Shown: positions 34,390-43,399 of the stretch, in pieces
Layout of the letters: the number at the start of each line of letters is the position of its first letter
Position numbering within the stretch: the first letter of the stretch is position 1
DNA from: Halanaerobiales bacterium
GTDB lineage: Bacteria > Bacillota > Halanaerobiia > Halanaerobiales > Halanaerobiaceae
Length of the DNA stretch: 64,000 bases
NCBI GenBank assembly: GCA_016278485.1
Contig: JADQBT010000014.1
Location: 1-64,000 of the forward strand
Reading direction: 5' to 3'
Translations under genes and position numbers: made by a program
The notes under the pieces: generated by a model
What the model was told of the DNA's origin: nothing
The model's input: only the letters and a program-made list of their open reading frames with translations
The model's database searches: none

Positions 34390-34401
34390 TGAAACGTTTC
34401 A
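34390..34401. promoter_or_regulatory. LacI-type operator O2
   Basis: TGAAACGTTTCA is a perfect 12-bp palindrome with the central CG of LacI/GalR-family operators. It lies about 25 bases upstream of lacI and repeats the site at 34506-34517, which would allow repression by looping. Confidence 0.85.
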
Positions 34402-34505
34402 CTTATGAAAAAAATAAAAGCCCCTCCACTGGGTAACATTTCTTTATTACATTTAAAAATTTATCCGAAAACAACCCCTTATAGGGTTAATCCTCAAAAA
34501 TTTAT

Positions 34506-34517
34506 TGAAACGTTTCA
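34506..34517. promoter_or_regulatory. LacI-type operator O1
   Basis: TGAAACGTTTCA, identical to O2, lies 15-26 bases downstream of the -10 box of the promoter at 34532-34560, so it covers the first transcribed bases. The two sites are 116 bases apart, close to 11 helical turns. Confidence 0.88.
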
Positions 34518-34531
34518 CTATATTTATTTAA

Positions 34532-34560
34532 ATTATACCTGATATTTATTTATTTTTCAA
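34532..34560 (-). promoter_or_regulatory. Sigma-A promoter of the lacI/beta-glucoside operon
   Basis: On the minus strand TTGAAA (34560-34555) is followed by a 17-base spacer and a perfect TATAAT (34537-34532). Transcription would start near 34525, just upstream of operator O1. Confidence 0.85.
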
Positions 34561-34654
34561 GTATTACTTTATAATAATTCTAATAATTCTTACATCAACT
34601 TAAAATGTTTACTAACTATCTTGGTATCTCCTGTCATTAATGGACAGGTTCAAA

Positions 34655-34801
34655 ATCAAAAAGAGTACTTTGCTAAAATGACAAAACCTCACGATGATGC
34701 CCTAGATTAGGCTTTCCGGGTTGTACCAGCACTCCCTAACTGTATTACAAAAGTTCGACTACCCGACGCCTAACAAAATGGCCTACGGCCACCCCTACTA
34801 T
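34655..34801 (-). ncRNA. Structured RNA, raiA-motif-like
   Basis: On the minus strand this region forms a GC-richer island with clear structure. TGGCC-GTA-GGCCA is a tight hairpin. GTTAGGC (34775-34769) pairs with GCCTAAT (34713-34707), and inside it TCGGGT pairs with ACCCGG. The single-stranded parts GTCGAAC and GTGCTGGTACAACCC look like the highly conserved segments I recall for the raiA motif RNA of Bacillota and Actinomycetota. The end at TCTTTTTGATTTTG may be the terminator. No protein frame fits. The assignment rests on memory of the motif; the fold itself is seen directly. Confidence 0.6.
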
Positions 34802-34821
34802 AGATGATAATTATTATTTCC

Positions 34822-35031
34822 TTAGTAGGGATTATCTTCAAATGTATATTTAAATTTCATTTTAGCATTGCAATCAGGACACGCTACACCTGGCAGCTCT
34901 CCAGGTTTAAGATTTTTCCCCATTGCAAACTCGTCTATTACAAAACCTGGAACTTCATCTTCCTCTCCACATTTTGGACACTCAAACTTATACCACTCTT
35001 CTTTTTCGTCGGGGGGCTGTCTTTTATTCAT
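34822..35031 (-). CDS. Small zinc-ribbon protein
   Basis: The 69-residue protein has two Cys pairs, FECPKCGEED and VACPDCNAKM, 33 residues apart, as in a zinc ribbon, and an acidic, aromatic C-terminus. It has a weak ribosome site (GGAAG). A truncated copy lies at 25443-25559. Both copies have IS91-type transposase remnants directly upstream in the same orientation, so the gene may be a passenger of such elements. Function is unknown. Confidence 0.7.
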   Translation of the reverse strand: MNKRQPPDEKEEWYKFECPKCGEEDEVPGFVIDEFAMGKNLKPGELPGVACPDCNAKMKFKYTFEDNPY

Positions 35032-35068
35032 ATACTTCCAGAGCGATATTATTTTTTTTACTCTTTTG

Positions 35069-35314
35069 TTATATCCTCTTTTGAATTAATTCTGCTACTT
35101 TATCACTTAGATTTTTTATTAGTTCTCTTTTCCAGAAAATATATTCTCTTAATTCTTCTGGTATCGTAAAAACCATATGTCTATGACTTACATCTAAAAT
35201 CATTTCAACTTGCTTTTCTACCCATTTATCTACATAGACTTTACCACATCTTGAGCAAAATCTACTTTTACAACTGAAACTAACAACATACTCTTCTCCA
35301 CAATCTAAACATTC
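35069..35314 (-). mobile_element. IS91-type transposase remnant
   Basis: An 81-codon frame without start reads ECLDCGEEYVVSFSCKSRFC, SRCGKVYVDKWVEKQVE, HRHMVFTIPEELREY and stops at 35069. This is the zinc-binding N-terminal domain plus the following H-R-H-x-V-F-T-I-P motif of IS91/ISCR-type transposases. The N-terminus and the whole Y-motif catalytic part are absent. The upstream end abuts the cooS terminator. Confidence 0.88.
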
Positions 35315-35323
35315 CTAGACATT

Positions 35324-35360
35324 AAAAAAATGGCCAGCAACTTTCCCTGACCATTTTAAG
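35324..35360 (-). terminator. Terminator of cooS
   Basis: On the minus strand CTTAAAATGGTCAG pairs with CTGGCCATTTTTTT around the loop GGAAAGTTG, with one G-U pair. It lies about 13 bases after the cooS stop codon. Confidence 0.9.
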
Positions 35361-35372
35361 ATGATATTTTTT

Positions 35373-37295
35373 TTATATACCCAATTTTTTTCTTTTGGAT
35401 ATTATATGTCGATCCATCTCTTCAGCTACTTGTACAGGATCATCACCTAAGGCCACCTTACCCCCAGTCAGTCCCTCAATATCTGATGTTAATAACTGGA
35501 CAAGTTCTTTACCACCAGTAATCGGTGGAGTTGGTGATAAATGAGTGTATAAACCATAAGCTAATGTAAAAACACCATCTATCGTGGCCTTTTGTTCAAG
35601 ATACTGTGGTGCTGTTACTGCAACAGGCAAATCACTGGTATCAACATCCAACAGATCAGCTAAGGCTGTAACTACCATCTGAATTCTACCAGTATCAGTA
35701 CATGTTCCAAAAGGTAGTACCGGTGGAATCTTTAATTGTTTACATAAACCTTTTAGATTCTCACCAGCCAGATCAGCAGCCTCAAGACTTGCTAAGCCAG
35801 CTACTTCTAACCCATGACAGCCACAACCTCCTGTAAGAACCAAGATATCTCTCTTAATTAATTCTTTCGTTAAATTAACTGTCATATAATCATGTGGTCC
35901 ATTGGCAAGAGTCGTACAGTTAACCAGAGCTACAACTCCCTTTATACTACCAGTTTTAATGGCATCAATCAAAGGATCTAGTTTTCCTTCGAATAAATTT
36001 AACAAAGCCCCTGGGGAGAAACCAGCCATTGCTTTTTGCACCTTCTGGGGTACATAAGGTTCAATTCCTTTTCTTTTTCTTTCTTTGAAATTTTCAAGTC
36101 CCAATCTGATTAATTCATCAGCTGTATGAGCTACTTCTGTTGGCTTATAATCAAAGTTAAGATCAACACCAGGTATTCTAACCAGATCATTAACTGATAC
36201 TAAAGTTGCCTGATATTTTTCTTCATAAGGTTTTAAATTTGGTGGTGAGCAATTTTCATCCATAGCAAAAACATCGATTGTACCTGTAGCTAGAGCTGGT
36301 TCAATAGCTAACCAGTTACCAATTAGGCCGCCAAATACCCCATCATTCATATCAAATCTCTGTGCTAACTCCTGTCCGGTCTCAATACAACCAATTACTC
36401 TTATTCCTTTAGCACCTATATCTTTCGCCTGTTGTTGAACCTGCGGATTTCTAGCAGCATAAATTGTAGCTACACCTGTCCAGGGCTCATGTCCATTAAA
36501 AACTATATTTACATAATCAGGATCCAATATCCCTAAGTCAGTATCTACTTCATGTGGTAAAGGTGTTCCAAACAGAATATCTTGTACCATTTCTAAACCA
36601 ATCTGAGCTCCATAAATTGTGGCAATACCTGTTCTCAATGCTTTTTTTGCAAGTGAAACATGGTCACCATCAACATTAGTTAGACAACTAGCTGTTGAAT
36701 CTTTTATTTCATGTAAAACTCCAGCTGGGTAGAGAGCTATCTCTTTCCACTTTTGTTTACGATATTTCGGTGCAAACGCTTCTACCATTATTGGTGGATC
36801 ATCATAACTTGAAGCTAATTGATCTATTAAAAAATCGGCAAATCTAATGGCCACTTCTTCTTTACTTCCGGTATTGTCAATACCCACCCTTTCTGCCATA
36901 TCTCTTAATTTTGTTTCATCTGTAATACCAAAAGGAGTTTTACCTTCAGCAGTAGACTTAAGAGTTCTGAAAGCATTATAAGCGTGGTGTGTATAAGTAC
37001 TTGTTCCCATTACATTTCTGAGTAACATATCTCGCATGGCCATTGCATTAGGGTCTATACCACAAGAACCAAGTGTCACTCCTGCTTTCTCAGAAATTCT
37101 ACAGGGACCACCTGTACATAACTGACAACTTACCCCATCCAAACAGAAATTACAGCGAATTGTTTCCTGGGCATCAAAACGATCAAAGACATTACTCATA
37201 CCATCCTTACTAAGCCTGTTTTCATACATATCCTGAACCGAATCATGAATACTAACCTTTCCATTAAGTACAGCTCGATATTCTCTATCTTTAAT
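35373..37295 (-). CDS. cooS: Ni-dependent carbon monoxide dehydrogenase, catalytic subunit
   Basis: The protein keeps all C-cluster ligands: His in FNGHEPW and Cys in VIGCIETGQE, DENCSPPNL, LVNCTTL, TGGCGCHG and FGTCTDTGR. B-cluster Cys lie in VSCQLCTGGPC and GSCG; the likely D-cluster pair is C-x2-C (RCNFC). It oxidises CO to CO2 or does the reverse in the cytoplasm. The first ATG (37229) has no ribosome site, but GGGAGG at 37309-37304 and in-frame codons reading DREYRAVLNGKVSIHDSV suggest a start at ATT 37295. No cooF, cooC or acetyl-CoA synthase gene is near; it follows an APC permease by about 35 bases. Confidence 0.9.
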   Translation of the reverse strand: MKDREYRAVLNGKVSIHDSVQDMYENRLSKDGMSNVFDRFDAQETIRCNFCLDGVSCQLCTGGPCRISEKAGVTLGSCGIDPNAMAMRDMLLRNVMGTSTYTHHAYNAFRTLKSTAEGKTPFGITDETKLRDMAERVGIDNTGSKEEVAIRFADFLIDQLASSYDDPPIMVEAFAPKYRKQKWKEIALYPAGVLHEIKDSTASCLTNVDGDHVSLAKKALRTGIATIYGAQIGLEMVQDILFGTPLPHEVDTDLGILDPDYVNIVFNGHEPWTGVATIYAARNPQVQQQAKDIGAKGIRVIGCIETGQELAQRFDMNDGVFGGLIGNWLAIEPALATGTIDVFAMDENCSPPNLKPYEEKYQATLVSVNDLVRIPGVDLNFDYKPTEVAHTADELIRLGLENFKERKRKGIEPYVPQKVQKAMAGFSPGALLNLFEGKLDPLIDAIKTGSIKGVVALVNCTTLANGPHDYMTVNLTKELIKRDILVLTGGCGCHGLEVAGLASLEAADLAGENLKGLCKQLKIPPVLPFGTCTDTGRIQMVVTALADLLDVDTSDLPVAVTAPQYLEQKATIDGVFTLAYGLYTHLSPTPPITGGKELVQLLTSDIEGLTGGKVALGDDPVQVAEEMDRHIISKRKKLGI

Positions 37296-37332
37296 AATAA
37301 CAACCTCCCAATCAATATATTAAATCTATTTT

Positions 37333-38760
37333 TTACCTATCATTGTTATTTAATTCATCACTTACTTCCATTTCTGAAACATATTTTGCATAATTAAATA
37401 GATAATGCTTTTTTGATTGGTTAAGTGAACGTGCACCTGAGGCCAAACGTTTTTTTAAGAAATATGCTAACAGCGTAATCCCTACCAAGAATAAGCCAGC
37501 AAATAAGCCAGCTCCCTGGCCAGGTACTAATGGCATGGTTATCATAATCACAACTAAAAATAGCATCGTAAATATTGAGGTATAAGGATAACCAGGTAAT
37601 CTACACCTACCTGCTGGACATCCTTCTTTACGCCGATAAATATAATGGGTATAAACTATTAATAGATAAGTGAAAAGAAAAGCAAAACCACCCGAACTGA
37701 CTAGAAAAATATATATTTCTTCTGGTAATAGGTAAGCCAGAAGAATACCAGATAACATTCCAGCGCCAGAAAAAATAATTCCTCTCCTCGGTACTCCACC
37801 ATTAACATTTCTCAACCAACTAGGTGCCTGGCCTTCGCTTGCAAGTGAACTTATCATTCTGCCTAATGCAAACATTGCTGCCAACATAGTTGAAATAGTG
37901 GCTGTAATTAAAACTAAATTTATTATTGATCCAGCCCAGTCCAAGCCTCTGGCCACAAGCCCAGCCACCCAGGGACTAACTTCTTCAGTTAAGACTGCAG
38001 TTGGTAACAAAGGCATTAACATTATTAGCGAAAGAGTATATAAACTAACTAGTGAAATAACAGTCCAATTTATTGCTCGTGGAATTGTCTGATCTGGATT
38101 TATAGCTTCTGAAGCTGCAAAACCAATAGTTTCAAATCCCGCATATGTGAAAATGACGATTAACATACTTCCCGCAAATGCTGCTAATCCATTCGGAAAG
38201 ATTTGTTCTTCTGGCAAAACACCTAAGCCAACTGCTTCACGATCTGGAACTAGGCCCATAATTAACATAAAGGCTAACACTACAAAACCGACAACAGCCA
38301 AAACTTTTACAATAGCTAGACCACTCTCAATATTAATAAATAAATGAGAGCCAAGTAGATTAAATAATGTAACCGTTAACACAACTAGTGCTGCTAAAAG
38401 TGGTAACGGTATCTCAAACCAAGCACGTAAAAATAAGGAAACAGCCACTGCCTCACTTGACATTGCCAAAACTAATCCTGTCCAATAAACCCAGCCGACT
38501 ACAAATCCGGCCATTGGACCCAGATAATCTTCACAATAAACTCTAAAAGCTCCAGAGGTAGGGTTTGCAACTGCCATTTCTGAAAAAGCAGTTAATATTA
38601 AATATACTAATAATCCACCTAACAAAAAAGCAAGGATTACTGATGGTCCAGCTTGATTAATAGCAATTGAAGTTCCGAGAAAAAATGAACCACCTATCAC
38701 TGTACCTAGAGCAAGTAAAGTTAACTGCCAGACTCTCAAGCCCTGCTTAGTTTCATGCAA
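37333..38760 (-). CDS. APC family amino-acid permease
   Basis: The 475-residue permease has twelve transmembrane segments and the APC N-terminal pattern (ALGTVIGGSFFLGTSIAINQ) with the conserved unwound Gly stretch, then FAGSMLIVIFTYAGFETIGF. A cytoplasmic C-terminus of about 40 residues follows the last helix. TTG 38760 lies eight bases after GGAGG. It probably exchanges or imports an amino acid or polyamine; the substrate is not evident. cooS follows on the same strand without a visible terminator, so the two may be cotranscribed. Confidence 0.88.
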   Translation of the reverse strand: MHETKQGLRVWQLTLLALGTVIGGSFFLGTSIAINQAGPSVILAFLLGGLLVYLILTAFSEMAVANPTSGAFRVYCEDYLGPMAGFVVGWVYWTGLVLAMSSEAVAVSLFLRAWFEIPLPLLAALVVLTVTLFNLLGSHLFINIESGLAIVKVLAVVGFVVLAFMLIMGLVPDREAVGLGVLPEEQIFPNGLAAFAGSMLIVIFTYAGFETIGFAASEAINPDQTIPRAINWTVISLVSLYTLSLIMLMPLLPTAVLTEEVSPWVAGLVARGLDWAGSIINLVLITATISTMLAAMFALGRMISSLASEGQAPSWLRNVNGGVPRRGIIFSGAGMLSGILLAYLLPEEIYIFLVSSGGFAFLFTYLLIVYTHYIYRRKEGCPAGRCRLPGYPYTSIFTMLFLVVIMITMPLVPGQGAGLFAGLFLVGITLLAYFLKKRLASGARSLNQSKKHYLFNYAKYVSEMEVSDELNNNDR

Positions 38761-38809
38761 TATGATAACCTCCTTGCTTCTATTTTTCTCAAATTACAAA
38801 TATTTAAAC

Positions 38810-38836
38810 AAAAAAAAGACCAGCCTCTGCTGGTCA
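38810..38836 (-). terminator. Terminator of the murein-salvage operon
   Basis: GACCAGC (38818-38824) pairs with GCTGGTC (38829-38835); on the minus strand TTTTTTTTG follows. It lies at the end of the yyaL-like gene and overlaps its last codons. Confidence 0.9.
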
Positions 38837-40786
38837 GTTTAAATTATTAAATATTTCATCTAAATTTTTTGTTGGTTTACCACAGCTGAAATCCTGACAG
38901 AGAGAAACTTTAGTTTCTTTAGCCTGATCTTCAGCAAAGCTTAAAATACAGTCTGGCAGGTAGCTGCTTCTTAGTCTTTCCAATAAATCAAAGGCTAATG
39001 GGTCATCTATTTGGCCACTAATCGTTATTTCATATAGCGGATTAAATAGATGCTTAACTGCCAGTAATAAAAATACATGCGATACAGGGGATTCAGTTAA
39101 TTGAACTGCAAAAAATTCTAGCATTTTTTCTGCTTTTTCTTGATAAGACAATTTATCAGTCAGATGTGCTAATTTAATTAAATTAAAAGCAGCTACTGAA
39201 TTACCAGAGGGAATCGCACCATCATAAGCATTTTTTTGTCTTAAAAACAACTCATCATTATCAGCTGAAGTAAAATAGAAACCACCGCTATTCTCATCCC
39301 AAAACTCGGCTAGCATGGTATCAGCTATTTCTTCAGCTTTATAAAGATAATCATTATTTAAAGTTGCCTGGTGGAGTTCAATTAATCCCCAGAGAAAAAA
39401 ACTATAATCATTTAAATTATCTACTGAACTAGTCTTGCCATTGCGATAACTATGTGCTAATCTTCCCTGACTATTTTTAAGATTATCATAGATAAAGGCT
39501 ACTGCTTTTTTAGCCAAATTAATATATTTTTGCTGATTTAGTACAAAACCAGCTTTAGCCAGAGCTGCAATCAATAGTCCATTCCAGTCAGTCAATATTT
39601 TATCATCTTTGCCTGGCCGGATTCTTTCTTCCCGGGCCAGAAACAACTTTTCTTTAAGAGCCGGAATTTTTTGATAGTCATTAACATTTTTTAATGTTAA
39701 ATTTATCTCCTTAGTTTTTTTAAGATTAAATACTTGCTGGAAAGATTGCATTTCTGCTTCATCTAATAATTCTTGCAGTTCACTTTTATCCCATAGATAA
39801 AACTTACCCTCTATGCCTTCACTATCCGCATCTTCAGCTGCAAAAAAACAGCCTGTATCAGAAAGCATTTCCCTTTCTAAATAGCTAATAATCTCTTCAC
39901 TCACATCAGCATATAGTTTATTGTCGGTTGCCTGATATGCTTCAAGATAAGTATAAATTAGTAATGCCTGGTCATATAACATCTTTTCAAAATGTGGCAT
40001 TTCCCACTTTTGATCTGTTGAATACCTATGGAAACCTCCGCCTAGCTGATCATACATACCACCAGCCCGCATCTGTAGCAGGGTCTTTTCTACCATTTCT
40101 AAATAAACTTGATCACCACTATCTTTCCAGTAGGAAAGCAAAAATAAGAGATAGTGTGGCATCGGAAATTTTGGAGCATTACCAAACCCTGCAAACTCCT
40201 CATCATAGCTTCTTTCTAACGTCACTGCCGCCTTAGCCAATATTTGCAAATCTATTTCTGCTTGCTTAGTATTATCTCCACCTGAATTTTCTAAGTGGGC
40301 AATAATACCAGCAGCTGATTTTTCTATGTCTTCACGTCTTTTTGTCCATAATTTGTGTATTTCAGGTAAAAGTTCAAGTAGACCATCACGACCATATTTA
40401 CTCCGCTTAGGAATATAAGTTGCTGCATAAAAAGGTTTTTTAGCAGGCGTCATAAATATAGTTAACGGCCAGCCACCACTTCCAGTCATCGCTTGACAAA
40501 CATCCATATAGAGACTATCTATATCAGGACGTTCTTCCCGATCAACTTTGATCGGCACAAAATATTGATTGATTAAAGCTGCTACTTCATCGTCAGCAAA
40601 AGATTCCTCTGCCATTACATGACACCAGTGGCAGGTTGAATAACCTATCGATAAAAAGATCGGAAGATCTGCCTGAGCAGCTTTTCTGAATGCTTCTTCA
40701 CCCCAAGGATACCAATCTACCGGATTAGTAGCATGTTGCTGCAAATAAGGGCTTTCTTCTTCACGTAATCTATTGTAGGAATGCAA
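38834..40786 (-). CDS. YyaL-type thioredoxin-domain protein (DUF255)
   Basis: The 650-residue protein has an N-terminal thioredoxin-like DUF255 domain with [14 protein letters not shown] (about 54), followed by an (alpha/alpha) barrel similar to sugar-processing enzymes ([48 protein letters not shown]). Relatives are YyaL and mammalian SPATA20; their reaction is unknown. TTG 40786 lies nine bases after AGAGGAG; a TTG at 40795 directly touches the site. It follows the AsmA-like gene at 45 bases without terminator and seems to be the last gene of the salvage operon. Confidence 0.85.
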   Translation of the reverse strand: MHSYNRLREEESPYLQQHATNPVDWYPWGEEAFRKAAQADLPIFLSIGYSTCHWCHVMAEESFADDEVAALINQYFVPIKVDREERPDIDSLYMDVCQAMTGSGGWPLTIFMTPAKKPFYAATYIPKRSKYGRDGLLELLPEIHKLWTKRREDIEKSAAGIIAHLENSGGDNTKQAEIDLQILAKAAVTLERSYDEEFAGFGNAPKFPMPHYLLFLLSYWKDSGDQVYLEMVEKTLLQMRAGGMYDQLGGGFHRYSTDQKWEMPHFEKMLYDQALLIYTYLEAYQATDNKLYADVSEEIISYLEREMLSDTGCFFAAEDADSEGIEGKFYLWDKSELQELLDEAEMQSFQQVFNLKKTKEINLTLKNVNDYQKIPALKEKLFLAREERIRPGKDDKILTDWNGLLIAALAKAGFVLNQQKYINLAKKAVAFIYDNLKNSQGRLAHSYRNGKTSSVDNLNDYSFFLWGLIELHQATLNNDYLYKAEEIADTMLAEFWDENSGGFYFTSADNDELFLRQKNAYDGAIPSGNSVAAFNLIKLAHLTDKLSYQEKAEKMLEFFAVQLTESPVSHVFLLLAVKHLFNPLYEITISGQIDDPLAFDLLERLRSSYLPDCILSFAEDQAKETKVSLCQDFSCGKPTKNLDEIFNNLN

Positions 40787-40830
40787 ATTTTCCAACTCCT
40801 CTTAATGTTAAGGACTAAGATTTAGTATTC

Positions 40831-42150
40831 CTATTTGAAATTAAGATTATGCAAACTTCCCCAGGCTTCAATTATAATATTACCTTCTGCATCGCGCTGA
40901 AGTTTTCTACCAGTTAATAATTCCAGCATCATAATAAACCTATTTGTACCTTCTCCTAGACCAGAGATCACTAACTTACTATTAGAAATATAGATTGGAT
41001 CTTGATCATAACTGATTCCCATTGCAAGCTCAGCTCCAAAAGCAGGTGTTAAAATTTCAGAGTTAACCTCTGCTTGCGGTCGATCATAATTTAAAGCAAC
41101 TAACCAGCTATCAATCTTGAGCCCAGTATTTTCGTCAATATTGATAAGACCATAAGTAGTCTGGCTTAACTGTTCCCTTATATTATTTGCTGGCAAGATA
41201 ACTACTTGATCTAAAAACAAATCAAGCTGATAATCATTTACTACTAACTCCGCTTTTTCCTTTTCACCTGACAATAAATCAAAATCAGCCTGCATTGTAA
41301 TCTGCTGAAAGCTATAATCCTCTGTATATTCAGTTGGGCCAAACTTTAATTGGCTCCCATCTACCATAAAATCATAATTTCCATGCAGATTTACCACTTC
41401 TATTACTTCTGCCTGTTTGGCTTGCGAACCTGCCTGATTAGTCTGCAATTCTGCTTGATGGGCCTGAAGCCCTGCCTGAATGGCACCAGTTAATTCTAAT
41501 ATCTCATTTTGAAGTTTAATATCTTCAATTTTTAAAGCTTGCTCTGTGGCTTGATAATTTGCATTAACTGTTAAATCAGAAAAACTGCTGATTTTTCGCC
41601 AACTTTGATCAGTAAAACCAAAATTTTTATAATAAAGATAATTGTATTGAGCTTCTTCTGCCGTCAGACTAAGTTGTTGATTATTGTTAAGTAAAGCAGC
41701 TGATTTATTAATTAACATCTCTTTTGTCAATTCACCCTTAAAATCAAGCACTGCATTAAATAAAATAAAATCTTGATTTCTGATTAAATCAGCATAGTCA
41801 ATGTGATCTACTTTAGCTGTAAAACCATTAATTAGATCAAATTGGCTATTCTTAATATAATATAACATCTGTTGCCAACTAACTTTTAGATTACTGTTAT
41901 TTAATTCAACCTCAAAACTATCTAAATCTGTGACAACGACCTCTTCAAACTGAAAACTGCGTAAGAGGGGGTTAACTTCTATTTCCCCCAGTCTTAATTG
42001 ATAATTGTTCTCTTTAGCTGTTTGCTTAAGAGAACTCAGTAAATTAGTTTCAATTTGATTTCCATAATGGACATTTAAAGTAAAGATTAATCCAGCAAGC
42101 AAAATTGGAATCACCAAAAAGAATAAAGTTTTTCGTTTAATTACAATCAC
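40831..42150 (-). CDS. AsmA-like envelope protein of unknown function
   Basis: The 439-residue protein has an N-terminal transmembrane anchor (about residues 8-25) and a long beta-rich extracytoplasmic part with repeated strand patterns, as in AsmA/DUF748-type proteins. A Q-A-rich insert near residue 230 (LQAHQAELQTNQAGSQAKQ) looks like a small internal repeat. AsmA-like proteins are mainly known from diderms, where they link the two membranes. The nominal start is GTG 42150, touching AGAAG; ATT 42141 is better spaced. It lies 61 bases after anmK on the same strand. Confidence 0.65.
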   Translation of the reverse strand: MIVIKRKTLFFLVIPILLAGLIFTLNVHYGNQIETNLLSSLKQTAKENNYQLRLGEIEVNPLLRSFQFEEVVVTDLDSFEVELNNSNLKVSWQQMLYYIKNSQFDLINGFTAKVDHIDYADLIRNQDFILFNAVLDFKGELTKEMLINKSAALLNNNQQLSLTAEEAQYNYLYYKNFGFTDQSWRKISSFSDLTVNANYQATEQALKIEDIKLQNEILELTGAIQAGLQAHQAELQTNQAGSQAKQAEVIEVVNLHGNYDFMVDGSQLKFGPTEYTEDYSFQQITMQADFDLLSGEKEKAELVVNDYQLDLFLDQVVILPANNIREQLSQTTYGLINIDENTGLKIDSWLVALNYDRPQAEVNSEILTPAFGAELAMGISYDQDPIYISNSKLVISGLGEGTNRFIMMLELLTGRKLQRDAEGNIIIEAWGSLHNLNFK

Positions 42151-42211
42151 CTTCTACTTGATAGTTATATTTATATTTCTATAATATTATTGTGATTCCT
42201 GCTCTAAACTA

Positions 42212-43399
42212 CTACCAATTTAAATACTGGTAAAAATCCTGGCCCGGAATTATGTCACCCAGAACGACAGGATAACTAGCCCCGGTAGCACCTGGTACAT
42301 TATTGGCTCTGCCCTGCATAGTCTGATATGCTAAGACAGCAAAGGCTACTGCTTCTTTTGCTTCACTAGAAAAACCTATCTCTTCTTGCGTTAAAACAGT
42401 TATTTGCTCACTTAAATTTGCCTGACAATAATCTTTTATTAACTTAACTAGTTCTAAATTGTAACTACCACCACCGCCAATTATTATTTCATCAATCGGA
42501 CCGTTGATAGCTCTTTGGTAACTATCAATAATTGACCAGGCAGTAAGGGCAGTTACTGTTTTAACAAGATCATTTTTCTCCAAATTATATTTATTAGCTA
42601 ACTGCATAATCTGAGCAAGATATTCTTTGCCAAAAACTTCACGTCCAGTCGATTTAGGAAATGGCAACTCAAAAAAGGGATGTTCTTTTAGCTCTGCTAA
42701 TAATTCCTGATTAATCTGACCCGCAGCAGCCATTTTACCATCCTCATCAAAGCTTTTTTTACCAGAAGTAATTTTTTCAACCACCGCATCAATCAACATA
42801 TTACCCGGGCCAGAATCACTACCCCTAGTATCAGCCAGCTCACCACCAGCAGGCAGATATGTAAAGTTGCCAATACCACCGATATTTTGCAAAACTCTAT
42901 TTTTATCAGGCTGACTGTAAATCAAATAATCTACATAAGGAACCAGTGGAGCACCTTCTCCGCCAGCGGCAATATCCCTCATGCGAAAATTAGCAACAGT
43001 AGTAATCCCTGTCCTTTCAGCAATTATTGCACCTGAACCTATCTGTAAACTAGCTGGATGGGCCCGGTCATTTACCTCATGATAAATAGTCTGACCATGT
43101 GAACCAATTAAGTCAACCTCAGCTGCCTCCATGCCCGCCTTTTCTAATAAAGCAAAAACCAGCTCAGCAAATTTTTCTGCAAGTCTAACATTTAAACGAC
43201 AGACTTGGTTAACCCGTCCAGTCTTCTCATTTACGAGCTCTAAAAGTCTTTCCTTCTCTGTTTTAGTATAAGGTTGACTAATAAAATCTACTAAGTTAAT
43301 TTCTAATTTATCCTCTTCACTTATTTCAACTATGGCAGCATCCATCCCATCAAGTGATGTTCCTGACATCAAACCTATTACATAACGTTTTTTTTGCAT
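42212..43399 (-). CDS. anmK: Anhydro-N-acetylmuramic acid kinase
   Basis: The 395-residue protein is a full-length AnmK: GLMSGTSLDGMDAAIVE (ATP site), SHGQTIYHE, IGGIGNFTYLPAG, TRGSDSGPGNMLIDAVV with the catalytic Asp, and EIIIGGGGSYN. It hydrolyses and phosphorylates 1,6-anhydro-MurNAc, the product of lytic transglycosylases, to MurNAc 6-phosphate, which MurQ then converts to GlcNAc 6-phosphate. It acts in the cytoplasm. The start overlaps the preceding kinase stop (TAATG). Its presence implies that 1,6-anhydro-muropeptides reach the cytoplasm. Confidence 0.96.
   Translation of the reverse strand: MQKKRYVIGLMSGTSLDGMDAAIVEISEEDKLEINLVDFISQPYTKTEKERLLELVNEKTGRVNQVCRLNVRLAEKFAELVFALLEKAGMEAAEVDLIGSHGQTIYHEVNDRAHPASLQIGSGAIIAERTGITTVANFRMRDIAAGGEGAPLVPYVDYLIYSQPDKNRVLQNIGGIGNFTYLPAGGELADTRGSDSGPGNMLIDAVVEKITSGKKSFDEDGKMAAAGQINQELLAELKEHPFFELPFPKSTGREVFGKEYLAQIMQLANKYNLEKNDLVKTVTALTAWSIIDSYQRAINGPIDEIIIGGGGSYNLELVKLIKDYCQANLSEQITVLTQEEIGFSSEAKEAVAFAVLAYQTMQGRANNVPGATGASYPVVLGDIIPGQDFYQYLNW

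Noticed and set aside
34804-35169. Plus-strand open frame of 121 codons
   Set aside because: It is the complement of the zinc-ribbon gene and the IS91 relic, both of which have clear homology on the minus strand.
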